DNA of 37,500 nt from an uncultured Paracoccaceae bacterium (GCA_951812615.1 CATOSU010000021.1:1-37500), one strand, 5' to 3'; positions 25,101 to 34,525 are shown, numbered from the stretch's first letter. Numbers and translations: made by a program. The notes: generated by a model from the letters alone, not told the origin.

Positions 25101-25331
25101 TCACTCCTGAACCCATCCCTTGCGATGGTAGTCGCGCAGCACGATGGCACGGTTGAACAGCGGGAAGCCGATCCACAAGCCGTTGGCGGTGAGCAGCGAT
25201 AGGAGCGCCCACCAGAACATGCCTTTGAACAGGTAATAGAGCGGCCCGAACAGTAGACACCAGAGACGGTGCCAGTTGCCCAAGATGATTTTCGTCTGAC
25301 CATTGAAGGCCCACTTCGCGCGTATCGTCAT
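25101..25331 (-). CDS. Small membrane protein, DUF2628-like
   Basis: 76 residues. Two hydrophobic segments (WCLLFGPLYYLFKGMFWWA and the following LLSLLTANGLWIGFPLF) are followed by a basic C-terminus DYHRKGWVQE. This pattern resembles DUF2628 proteins as I remember them; function unknown. The ATG at 25331 has GAGGA eight bases upstream, preferred to a longer reading frame without a ribosome binding site. It faces away from the next gene. Membrane location is inferred from hydrophobicity. Confidence 0.6.
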   Translation of the reverse strand: MTIRAKWAFNGQTKIILGNWHRLWCLLFGPLYYLFKGMFWWALLSLLTANGLWIGFPLFNRAIVLRDYHRKGWVQE

Positions 25332-25674
25332 TGCCGATTTCCTCGCTGGCTGGTTTCGATGCCAGCGCATTAAGATCGGGGACCATCGCCCGTCAGGGTA
25401 TTTCCCGCGCCGTCGAGGGAGACCACAGGGGTAGCCATGCCGATGCCACGTGTCCGTGCAGATGCAGGTATGATCGACGTGAGCGCGGCGCACAGCGCGC
25501 CAGTCGGGACTGCGACGGGATCACCATGCCCGAGGCGCGCCCCGGCGCTCCTGGCTCAATACAACGCCGCCGCGCGCGCGTTTCGCCGTGTGCCTAGGAG
25601 GTTTGTTAGGGTTGTCCCTGACACGCCTACTGACGTCGTCTTATCGATCTGCATCAGAAATCTAGGAGATCGAG
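25332..25674. other. Divergent intergenic region, no gene recognised
   Basis: 343 bp between two small genes that read outward. It must hold both promoters, but I see no strong consensus match. Short open frames here lack start signals and family resemblance. Confidence 0.4.
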
Positions 25675-25923
25675 ATGTCCGACATCATCACGCTTAAAGC
25701 CCTTTGCGAAGAACTCAAGATCGATCCGCGCGACGCTCGCGAACGCCTGCGCGCAGCCGCCAGCGACGCCAAGACGAACCCCGAACTGGCGAAGGCGCGA
25801 AAGCCACGCACCCCCTGGCATTGGGTGAAGGGGTCCGCCGCCGAGAAGCAGGCTCGACAAGCTCTATCCAACAGTGCCCAAGTAGCAGAAGGCCAGGGCA
25901 AAAAAGAGAAAATGAAACAATGA
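25675..25923 (+). CDS. Conserved small hypothetical protein
   Basis: 82 residues, mostly helical and highly charged. The start is MSDIITLKALCEELKIDPRDARERLR, a short helix-turn-helix-like opening. It continues with PRTPWHWVKGSAAEKQARQAL and a Lys-rich tail GQGKKEKMKQ. AGGAGA lies six bases before the ATG, and codon use fits the host. I recall similar short proteins in Rhodobacteraceae without assigned function. DNA binding is a guess from the N-terminus and charge. The tail may be altered, because mobile-element debris begins about 35 bp downstream. Confidence 0.65.
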   Translation: MSDIITLKALCEELKIDPRDARERLRAAASDAKTNPELAKARKPRTPWHWVKGSAAEKQARQALSNSAQVAEGQGKKEKMKQ

Positions 25924-25962
25924 GAAGCACCCAAAAACCGAAAACGCCTTTGTCATCTACTT

Positions 25963-26124
25963 GACCTGCCCCTTTTTTCAGGGCCACTCGTAAATCGAGT
26001 TTGCTCTCCATTTGTGTGCCATCATTCAGCGGCGTGAGCAATGGGCGCAGGCGCGGAGCCCTCATGTAGCTCAAGCGGCTGTGCCCATTGCGTTTTGTCG
26101 AAGGGCCGCGCTGCCGCGAACTCC
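25963..26124 (-). pseudogene. Relic coding tail, possibly the end of an insertion sequence
   Basis: On the minus strand the last 30-odd codons of an open frame read PFDKTQWAQPLELHEGSA and on to HAAE, stopping at 26022-26024. Then comes a short tail ending in a TGACCTGCCCC sequence (from 25964) that resembles an IS3-type terminus. The upstream part of this frame is cut off at the left end of the IS256-family element. I do not recognise the protein family. Confidence 0.3.
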
Positions 26125-26151
26125 GAGATATGGTTGAAAGTTGGTGATGGC
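26125..26151 (+). repeat. Left inverted repeat of the IS256-family element
   Basis: 27 bp opening GAGATATGG and ending GTTGGTGATGGC; matches the right end inverted with about six mismatches. Confidence 0.8.
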
Positions 26152-26219
26152 CCCTGAGGGGCGGCATATCAAGGCGGTGCTGAAGCGCCGTCAATTCTCA
26201 AGAGAAAGGGATATGCCAC

Positions 26220-27476
26220 ATGTCGAAATCTACCGGTGTTCCATTCGAGCTATCATCGGAATTTTCACCTGATCCGCTGACTGAGGTCATTCAGTTCGGG
26301 GCACGCGAGCTGTTGCGAACGGCTGTGCAGGCTGAGGTTGCCGGTTTCATGGCGGTTCACGCGCAGCTTCTGGACAAGGAAGGTCGCCAGCGTCTGGTGC
26401 GCCACGGGTTCCTGCCGGAGCGCGAGGTGATGACCGGGATCGGCACGGTGCCCGTTCAGGTGCCCCGGGTCCGCGACCGGGGTGCGAACATCGATGGCAG
26501 CAAGATCAGGTTCCGTTCATCCTTGGTGCCGCCGTATCTACGCAAAGCGAAGTCCGTCGAGGAGCTGCTGCCCTGGCTTTACCTGAAGGGCATTTCAACG
26601 GGGGACTTCAGCGAGGCGCTGGCCGCCCTTTTGGGGCCGGATGCAGAGGGGCTGTCAGCCTCCACGATCACGCGACTGAAGGCGACCTGGTGGGACGAGT
26701 ATGAAGCCTGGCGCAAGCGTGACCTGTCGGGCAAGCGCTATGTCTACATCTGGGCGGACGGGGTCTGCTTCACGCCCCGTTTGGACGGGGATCGTCAATG
26801 TATGTTGGTGATTATCGGCGCTGACGAGTACGGAGAAAAGGACGTTTTGAGCATCATGGACGGATTCCGGGAGAACGCGGACAGCTGGCGGGACCTGTTA
26901 CGCGGTCTGAGGAAACGCGGCCTGACGGTGCCGCCCGAGCTTGCTGTCGGTGATGGCGCGCTTGGGTTCTGGACGGCGCTGCGGGATGTCTATCCGACCA
27001 CCCGTGAGCAGCGGTGCTGGGTCCACAAGACGGCCAATGTAACGGGCGCGATGCCCAAGTCGCTGCGGGAAAAAGCCAAGGCCGATCTGCAGGATATTTG
27101 GATGGCCGAGACGAAGAAGGAAGCCAATGCGGCCTTCGATCTCTTCGTGGAAACCTACGGCCTGAAATACGAGCGGGCCGTGGCCAGGCTGGTCAAGGAC
27201 CGCGACGTGTTGCTGACCTTCTATGACTTCCCGGCCGAACACTGGAAACACATCCGGACCACGAACCCGATCGAAAGCGTCTTTGCCACGGTCCGCAACC
27301 GAACGCGCAAAACCAAAGGATGCCTGAACCGCAAGACCGCCCTCGCCATGGTCTTCAGGTTGATGATGTCGGCCAAGAAGAAGTGGAGGAAGATCTCAGG
27401 GCCAAACCGTCTGCCCGAAGTGATCCAGGGGATTGCCTTCAAGGACGGGATCAGGCAACGTCAAAACGCCGCCTGA
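26220..27476 (+). CDS. IS256 family transposase
   Basis: 418 residues, full length for the family. Seen: VAGFMAVHAQLLDKEGR and the LPEREVMTGIGTVPVQVPRVRDR region, first catalytic Asp in IWADGVCFTPR (near 180), second in AVGDGALGFW (near 244), the C-H pair in CWVHKTANV, and the catalytic Glu in TNPIESVFATVRNRTRKTKG (near 351). No frameshift or missing residue. The stop lies four bases before the right inverted repeat. Confidence 0.96.
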   Translation: MSKSTGVPFELSSEFSPDPLTEVIQFGARELLRTAVQAEVAGFMAVHAQLLDKEGRQRLVRHGFLPEREVMTGIGTVPVQVPRVRDRGANIDGSKIRFRSSLVPPYLRKAKSVEELLPWLYLKGISTGDFSEALAALLGPDAEGLSASTITRLKATWWDEYEAWRKRDLSGKRYVYIWADGVCFTPRLDGDRQCMLVIIGADEYGEKDVLSIMDGFRENADSWRDLLRGLRKRGLTVPPELAVGDGALGFWTALRDVYPTTREQRCWVHKTANVTGAMPKSLREKAKADLQDIWMAETKKEANAAFDLFVETYGLKYERAVARLVKDRDVLLTFYDFPAEHWKHIRTTNPIESVFATVRNRTRKTKGCLNRKTALAMVFRLMMSAKKKWRKISGPNRLPEVIQGIAFKDGIRQRQNAA

Positions 27477-27480
27477 TCAC

Positions 27481-27507
27481 GCCGTCACCAACTTTTGGGC
27501 ATAACTC
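27481..27507 (-). repeat. Right inverted repeat of the IS256-family element
   Basis: 27 bp. On the minus strand it supplies the last six codons and most of a seventh, plus the TGA (27485-27487), of the truncated giant exoprotein gene. Confidence 0.85.
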
Positions 27508-30500
27508 CGCCAAACACCATCAACGCATTGCTGCCGGTCTGCGATGTTGAGCTTTGATAAGTATAGGTATAGCCATAGCGCAGATCGCCATAGATGACAT
27601 CGTTGCCGTCGTTGCCTTCGATGACGTCATTGCCCATGGTCAGGCTGCTGTCATAGCCATAATACCCGTAGGCATGGGCATAGTAACTGTCGCCGTACAG
27701 GTGGTCATTGTCACCGTCCCCATAAATGCAGTCATCGCCGGTCGTGACCGTCTGATCCTGGTAAAAGGCGTAAATGAACAGGTAATAGCTGTCGCCATAA
27801 GCCTGATCTGCCCCCGGCCCGGCATGGATGATGTCATCCCCGAATTGCGGCGCGGATTGCCCGTAAAAGGCACCGTTGGCATCCAGGATGTACCAGTTGT
27901 TTGCCACACCACCTGTGGTCTGATCGCTCCGAACCTCGTAGTAGTCGCCGAACAGGTAGTCGTTTCCGCCTTGCCCGTCGACCTCGGTATTGTCCGGATA
28001 GCCATAGAACGTATCATTGCCGGGCGTGCCGATATAGGAGTTGACCGGAACCGCGCAATCCTCTGCCTCGTCCGCGCCGTTGATTTCGACGGTCACGGTC
28101 GTGGTTGCGGTGCCGCCATGACCGTCATCGATGGTGATGTCATAGGTCTGGATCAGGACATCGCCCGCCATCAGATCGTCAATATCAGCGTCGTTCACCG
28201 TGAACGTCCAGGCCAGCGCGCCGCTGGCCACGGTGGCCGTGGTGGTCGGCGCCCCCAGCGTCAGCGTGCCACGATAACCGGTGCCGTTCGCTGTGACGGT
28301 CGCGGTATGGGTGTCGGAAACGTCGACATCCGAAAACTCTATACTGCCTTCGGAAACATGGGTCGGAACCGGGAAGCCGTCCTCGTACACGCCACCCTGA
28401 TCCGGATCGGCCACATCGCCAATGCCATCGTTGTCAGTGTCCGTCTGGGCCGCATTCGGGATCAATGGTGCGTTGTCGTCGGTATCAAAGATGCCGTCCC
28501 CGTCAAAATCCCCCGTCGCGCTGAGCTGTGGGTTCTCCTGTACCGAAACCGCCAGCGTGGAGCCCGAAACATCGATCACCGGATCGTCGTTTCGGCCTTC
28601 GACGGTGAGTGTTGCGGTTGCCGGGACCGGCTGCGGGGAGGCGGAGACGGTGACGCCGTCGATCAGCGCGATGTCGGTGGCGCTTGCCCCCGGCAGCACG
28701 CCGGAGACCAGGTAGTCGATGTCGCTGACCACAAAATCATAGGTCATCGACCCGCAATCGGCATCCGGCACTGTGACCGAGATCGACAATTCGGCATCGG
28801 TGGTGTCGCTGGTGTAGTTCACATAGGCGTTGCCGGCCCCCAGGAACGACCCGCCGGTGTAGTTGTCGAGCACGAAGTCCGATGCATCGACAACGGTTTC
28901 GACACCATCCTGGTAATAATAGGCCGAGGCCCCCCAATCGGTGTTGTTGGTGCCGACATAAAGCACCACGGCATCGGTCAGCCCCTGCGAGGCCACCGCC
29001 TGTGCCGCAGTGTTGATCGACCCGCCATTGCGCAGCACCGCCGTCATCGTCCCGGTCGCGGGATCGACGACATAGAAGGTGCCCAAGTTGGTCACCGCTT
29101 CGGCCCCGGTGGCGCCGGTGAACGCGCGGTCTTCCTCGATCACGCCATAGTCGATGGTTAACGTCTCGCTCTCGTTCGCAGCCAAATCGTTGAACTGCGC
29201 CGGGTCGAGGGTCAGCTCGCCAGTCGAGGCATCGACGGTCGCGCTGACCGTCCGCCCGGCATTGTCCGAGGTCACCACGACCCCGCTGACGCCCAGATTG
29301 TCGCCCTCGGCATCCGTCGCGTTGGCCAGCAGGTCGATGGCGACCGGCGCGGCGTCCTCGTTGGTGTTCGGCGCATTGACCGGGCCGCTCACCACGGGCA
29401 GATCGTTGGTCCCGGTGATCGTCACCGTTGCCGTGGCGGTGTTCACGCCGCCATTGCCGTCATCGACAGTGTAGGTGAACGTATCTGTCGCGGTTTCGCC
29501 ACAGCCCAGATGCTCGAACATGCCGTTCGGATCATATGTGAAGGTGCCGTCGCCGTTGTTGACGACGCTGCCCAGCGTGCCGGTGTCGTCGATAGCGAAG
29601 CTGTGCGTGTCGGTTGTGTCCACATCGGTGAAGTCGGCCGTCAGCACGATCGCACCGCCATCCTCGCCGGTGGTGCCGGAGATCGCCTCGACAATCGGGG
29701 CATCATTCGTGCCGGTCACCGTCACCGTCAGGGTGTCCGAAGCGGTGGCGCCATGACTATCGGTCGCGGTGACGTCGATGGTCACATCCCGGGTTTCACC
29801 CTCTGCGAGGTCCTGGAAGTCGCTGCCCGGATCGAAAGTGAGCGTCGTGCCGGAGATCGAGGCCGAGCCTTCGGTGGGTGCGCCGGTGACCGTGTAGATC
29901 AGCGTGGTCCCATCGTCATCGTTGTCGACATCATCGGCAAAGCCAGACAGATCCAGCGAGACGGCCGCACCGTCCTCGGTCGCTGACAGGCCGCCCGCGG
30001 TGCCGCCTGATCCGTTGAACGACAGGTCGTCCACCGCAAACACGCGGCTGTCCAGCGATTCGAACTCTACGTAATCGACGTTGCCAAACATCGTTTGATC
30101 GAAGCTGACAAACTGCGGTGATTGGGAATCCAGCGACAAGACAACCGAGCCGGTTGAAATTCCATCATCGTAACCTGTTACGAGGATATCATACGTGCCG
30201 AAGTCGGTCGTGAAGACATTGCCCGCCGTGAACCAACCGCTGTCCAGCGAGAAATCCGTGCCTGAAATGGTGGCGGGTTGTGCTCCGCCGTTGAACCCGA
30301 CCTGGGTGGCAGAAACCTCTGCGTTCGAATACCCGAAAGAGGTGGACTGAAGATCGGTATCCAACACGCCCCAGTTCACCCATGTGAAGCCTTCATAAGA
30401 CGAAGGGACATTGCCCGACGTTCCAAAAGCAGTCCCGGCATAGAGATCGTCGAAATCGACCACCGTGCCCGAGCCGGACGTTGGCGCAAAGCTCAGCGTC

Positions 30501-30510
30501 GGATCATCAT

Positions 30511-31296
30511 TCGTGCCGGTCACCGTGAAGCTCACCGTGTCGGTGGCTGTCGCGCCCTGACTGTCCTCGGCCGTCACCGTGTAGGACCAGGTGATGGTCT
30601 CGCCGGCGGCAAGGAAGTCGAGGTCGAGCCCGGTGGCGGAATAGTCCCAGGGCGTTGTGCCCGGCGCCGCTGCACCGGCCACGCCGGTCGAGAAGCCGGC
30701 CACCAGCGCCGCCGCGAGGCCCGCATCCAGCGTACCGCCCGACCAGGCGATGTCGCCGTTGGAGGCCGCAGAGATGTCCACCACATCCGTCGCGTCGATG
30801 TCGTCAAAGCTGACCGTGCCGCTGTCGGCGAGATCCTGCGCCGAGGCATCCGCGTCTTCGGTGAAGCCCGAGGCCGCTGTTGCCGAGACCACCGGATCAT
30901 CATTCGTGCCGGTCACCGTGAAGCTCACCGTGTCGGTCGCTGTCGCGCCCTGGCTGTCCTCGGCCGTCACCGTGTAGGACCAGGTGATGGTCTCGCCGGC
31001 GGCAAGGAAGTCGAGGTCGAGCCCGGTGGCGGAATAGTCCCAGGGCGTTGTGCCCGGCGCCGCTGCACCGGCCACGCCGGTCGAGAAGCCGGCCACCAGC
31101 GCCGCCGCGAGGCCCGCATCCAGCGTACCGCCCGACCAGGCGATGTCGCCGTTGGAGGCCGCAGAGATGTCCACCACATCCGTCGCGTCGATGTCGTCAA
31201 AGCTGACCGTGCCGCTGTCGGCGAGATCCTGCGCCGAGGCATCCGCGTCTTCGGTGAAGCCCGAGGCCGCTGTTGCCGAGACCACCGGATCATCAT
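30511..31296 (-). repeat. Two tandem 393-bp repeats encoding 131-residue modules
   Basis: Copies at 30904-31296 and 30511-30903 differ by only a few bases. Each starts [20 protein letters not shown] and ends FTVTGTN. A cadherin-like domain duplication. Confidence 0.9.
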
Positions 31297-32232
31297 TCGT
31301 GCCGGTCACGGTGACGGTGACGTCGTTCACGGCCGTTGCGCCATGGGCGTCCGTTGCGGTGACCTGGATCACCACGTCGCGTGTCTCGTTCAGCGCGAGG
31401 TCCTGGAAGTCGCTGCCCGGATCGAAGGTCAGCGTGGTGCCGGAGATGCTGGCAGAGCCCTCAGACACCGGGCCGGTGATGGCGTAGGACAGCGTGGTCC
31501 CGTCATCGTCGCTGTCCACGTCGTCGCCAAGCGCCGACAGATCGACATCGATCGACGGGCCGTCCTCAACCGCATCGGCAAAGCCGGCGGCCAGGGTGGG
31601 CGCGTCATTGGTGCCGGTCACGGTGACGGTGACATCGTTCACCGCGGTTGCGCCATGGGCGTCCGTTGCGGTGACCTGGATCACCACGTCGCGGGTCTCG
31701 TTCAGCGCGAGGTCCTGGAAGTCACTGCCCGGATCGAAGGTCAGCGTGGTGCCGGAGATCGAGGCAGAGCCCTCAGACACCGGGCCGGTGATGGCGTAGG
31801 ACAGCGTGGTCCCGTCATCGTCGCTGTCGACGTCCGCCCCGAGTGCTGCGAGGTCCACGTCCACTGTCGGGCCGTCCTCGACCGCATCGCCAAAGCCGGC
31901 GGCCAGGGTCGGATCGTCATTCGTGCCGGTCACGGTGACGGTGACATCGTTCACCGCGGTTGCGCCATGGGCGTCCGTTGCGGTGACCTGGATCACCACG
32001 TCGCGGGTCTCGTTCAGCGCGAGGTCCTGGAAGTCACTGCCCGGATCGAAGGTCAGCGTGGTGCCGGAGATCGAGGCAGAGCCCTCAGACACCGCGCCGG
32101 TGATGGCGTAGGACAGCGTGGTCCCGTCATCGTCGCTGTCGATGTCGTCGCCAAGCGCGGCAAGATCGACATCGATCGACGGGCCGTCCTCGACCGCGTC
32201 CCCGGTCCCGATCGCCAGGGTCGGCGCGTCGT
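31297..32232 (-). repeat. Three tandem 312-bp repeats encoding 104-residue modules
   Basis: Period 312 bp. Each unit carries [58 protein letters not shown] and [10 protein letters not shown]. Highly conserved but less uniform than the 393-bp pair; a diverged fourth relative lies near 29700-30000. Confidence 0.85.
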
Positions 32233-32902
32233 TTGCCCCTGTCACCGTGATGGTAACCGTGGCCTGGTCGGTATCGCCATCCGCGTCGGTGACTTCATAG
32301 ACAAACGTGACATCGCGGGTCTCGCCCACGGCCAGATCCTCGAAGTCGCCATCCGGATCGAAGCTGAACGACCCGTCCGGGCTGCCTGGCGTGCCGGGGT
32401 TGAAGGTCAGAACACCCTCGGCCGGGCCCGAGATCAGCGCCACCGAATATGCCAGGTCCGGCACATCGTCATTGGCCAGAACCGACCCGAACAGCACCGC
32501 GCCGTCATCCTCGTTCACGCCCACCGCGTCGTCGATGGCATCCACCAGCTCGTCCGCCGGGTTCAGCTCCTGCCCGTCGACAATCACGCAGAGATCCTCA
32601 AACTGCGTCACCGTCAGGTTGAAGGCGGTGAAGGTGAACTCTGCGCCATTGGCCTCGCCGGACGAACCGGTGTTGTCGGCCAGGAATTGCAGATAGGCGG
32701 CAATATCCGCCTGCAGGTCCGGGTTGAACCATTCATCACTGGTCAGGACCAGCGTCAGCTTGTCGACGCCCGACCCGCCGGAATAGAAATCGGTCGCACC
32801 AACGTTCTCGGCCGCAACATAAACCGCCTCGTCATCGCCGCCGCCGGCATAGAGAATGTCATCCCCGGCCCCGCCGTCGAGATAATCCGCAAAACCGGTG
32901 TC

Positions 32903-33106
32903 GCCGCTGCCTGACCCCGAGCCCTTCTTGTGCCCGCTGCCGGACCCCGAGCCGCTGCCGCAATGGGCGCCGCTGCCCGAGCCACTGCCGGAGCCGTGGT
33001 GATGCCCGCTGCCCGAGCCACTGCCGGAACCATGGTGATGCCCGCTGCCTGAGCCACTGCCCGAGCCATGGTGATAACCACTGCCCGAGCCACTTCCCGA
33101 ACCATG
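32903..33106 (-). repeat. 36-bp tandem repeats encoding (GS)4-G-HHH
   Basis: Five 12-residue units of the form [12 protein letters not shown], with the last three positions YHH, HHH, HHH, AHC and HKK, then a partial unit. Located inside the giant exoprotein at residues 260-327. Confidence 0.9.
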
Positions 33107-33271
33107 GGCCTGATCGCCATAAATGATGTCGTTGCCGTCGCCACCCAGAACGGTGTCTTCACCCTGGCCACCGACCATGATGTCGTTGCCGGCCCCGCCG
33201 TCGAGATAATCGTCGAACGACACAACATTGCCGCCAGACCCCGAGCCCTTGCCCGATCCCGACGCGCTGTC

Positions 33272-33787
33272 GCCATAGATCTCGTCATCGCCCGCGCCGC
33301 CCAGCAGCGTGTCATTCCCGGACTGGCCTTCCAGCCTGTCGTCCCCGTCACCACCGTCCAGGCTGTCGTCGCCCTCGCCACCCTTCAGCTTGTCATCGCC
33401 CGCGCCACCGAGAAGCGTGTCATCGCCATCCCCACCGTCGAGCTTGTCGTTCCCGGCACCGCCGTCCAGCGAGTCATCCCCGTCGCCGCCCTTCAGGTCG
33501 TCCTTGCCGGCCCCGCCCAGCAGCGTGTCATCGCCGTCGCCGCCATCCAGCTTGTCATCCCCGCTGCCTCCGTCGAGCGAGTCATCGCCATCCCCACCCT
33601 TCAGCTTGTCATTGCCTTCACCACCAAGAAGCGTGTCCGCGCCATCCCCGCCATCAGGCTTGTCGTCGTCGTCGCCGCCGTCCAGCAGATCGTCGCCGCT
33701 GCCACCCTTCAGATCATCTCGTCCATCACCGCCATAAAGACTGTCATCCCCGTCACCACCGTCGATCTTGTCCTTGCCGTCCCCGCC
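33272..33787 (-). repeat. RTX nonapeptide array with a 108-bp higher-order period
   Basis: GGxGxDxLx nonapeptides near the N-terminus of the giant exoprotein. Three consecutive 36-residue blocks (about 85-192) each run LLGG, four nonapeptides, then DT. Predicted Ca2+-binding beta-rolls. Confidence 0.85.
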
Positions 33788-34045
33788 CTCAGCCAGATCA
33801 TCGCCATCCTTGGCGGTTATCTTGTCGTTGCCAGATGTCCCGTTGATGGTGTCGTCGGAATTCGAGCCCTTGATCTTGGCCATGATACCCCCCTGAAATG
33901 CACGTTAAACCGCCAAAAAGCGGATAAATGAGTATGAAAAACAAAACCCTATGATTCGCTCGGACACCGGCGAACAAGGAGCGGAACTTGTAACAGGTTC
34001 GTGATCTTAACGTGATGACGCCAATGCGAGTCAACAGAGTGCGGG

Positions 34046-34076
34046 CGAAATTCACGAATTATTAACGCGAATTTCG
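34046..34076. promoter_or_regulatory. Inverted repeat upstream of the giant exoprotein gene
   Basis: CGAAATTC and GAATTTCG, perfect 8-bp arms separated by 15 AT-rich bases, about 165 bp before the start codon. It could be an operator; no regulator is known. Confidence 0.35.
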
Positions 34077-34269
34077 TGCGTCTCCGATACGGATTTCCCT
34101 GAATTCACTGAAATACCTTATCTGTTGAAACCCGGAAACGAACATGTGGCCGTTTCAGCCTCCGACCCGTAGGGAAAAATATGCGGCCAAAGGTAGGACT
34201 GATCCCAAATCCGCGACACTCTAAAGCATCCCGCCGAAAACCTGAATCGTTGGGATTCCCTTGAAGACC

Positions 34270-34360
34270 GATCTGTGATTCATCCTGTTTGGGAGGATGG
34301 ATCATGCCAGCACCATTGCCGGACGCGCTGCGGACGCGGTTTCCCCTTGGACGGGCCTTG
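34270..34360 (+). pseudogene. Possible 5' remnant of an IS630-type transposase
   Basis: An ATG at 34303 preceded by GGGAGGATGG encodes MPAPLPDALRTRF, which resembles the opening of IS630-family transposases of this group as I recall them. The similarity stops after about 13 codons. If correct, it is debris of an old insertion beside the rRNA operon. Confidence 0.3.
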
Positions 34361-34454
34361 CTGAAGCCGAAATGCCCCACTGTCAGTGAAGCTTTGAAGC
34401 CGAATTTCCGCGGTTCAACCCTTGTTCCGTGCACTCACACTTAGAGCCGGCAAC

Positions 34455-34477
34455 AAAAAACCGCCCCGGAGGGCGGC
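34455..34477 (-). terminator. rRNA operon terminator
   Basis: On the minus strand: CCGCCC, short loop, GGGCGG, then TTTTTT. It lies about 50 bases after the 5S 3' end. No tRNA-fMet gene lies between 5S and this terminator, although one is frequent there in related genomes. Confidence 0.85.
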
Positions 34478-34525
34478 TGATTGTTTGGAACATCGTTCAG
34501 AGAGATACGAAACGAGAGCTTACTA

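Larger units (their letters stand above)
26125..27507 (+). mobile_element. IS256-family insertion sequence, complete
   Basis: 1,383 bp bounded by imperfect 27-bp inverted repeats: left 26125-26151 and right 27481-27507 (inverted) share GAG(A/T)TATG, then AAAGTTGGTGA(T/C)GGC. One intact transposase gene lies inside. The 8 bp on either side (CGAACTCC and CGCCAAAC) are not a duplication. Left and right flanks belong to different disrupted genes, so the insertion was accompanied by a deletion or rearrangement. Confidence 0.88.
27485..33883 (-). pseudogene. Giant RTX/VCBS-type exoprotein, 3' end removed by the IS256-family element
   Basis: 2132 codons remain. Modules from the N-terminus: RTX nonapeptides GGxGxDxLx (about 33-205, in 36-residue super-repeats); a second RTX patch (226-258); a Gly-Ser/His tract (260-327); a short RTX patch and a unique segment (about 335-465); then VCBS/cadherin-like repeats, including three 104-residue and two 131-residue copies. 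Next come a jelly-roll-like module (about 1140-1290), more cadherin-like repeats, a TSP3-like calcium segment [13 protein letters not shown] (about 1785-1825), and a C-terminal RTX-like patch with Tyr-rich loops. The ATG at 33883 follows GGGGGGT. Such proteins are Ca2+-binding, secreted by type I systems through a C-terminal signal, and act in adhesion or biofilm. Here the frame runs into the IS repeat after base 27508 and ends in GVMPKSW, so the native C-terminus is lost and export is doubtful. No T1SS genes are in the window. Confidence 0.88.
33884..34454. other. Intergenic region between the rRNA operon and the giant exoprotein gene
   Basis: About 570 bp with no intact gene. It is relatively AT-rich near the exoprotein start and contains the inverted repeat at 34046-34076 and a possible transposase remnant at 34270-34360. 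The exoprotein promoter should lie here; no unambiguous -35/-10 pair is apparent. Confidence 0.45.

Noticed and set aside
25437-25697. Plus-strand 86-codon frame in the divergent gap
   Set aside because: Arg/Ala-rich, no ribosome binding site, and overlaps the better-supported gene at 25675.
30278-32914. Plus-strand open frame of about 880 codons opposite the exoprotein gene
   Set aside because: A shadow of the repetitive exoprotein; its repeats simply mirror those on the minus strand.
32903-33106. Regular 36-bp repeats suggesting a CRISPR array
   Set aside because: Units are contiguous with no unique spacers and encode an in-frame Gly-Ser/His peptide.
34105-34434. Minus-strand 109-codon frame between rRNA operon and exoprotein
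   Set aside because: No ribosome binding site or recognisable domain; overlaps the suspected transposase remnant on the other strand.
34478-34525. tRNA-fMet gene after 5S
   Set aside because: Only about 50 bases separate 5S from the terminator and no cloverleaf can be drawn.
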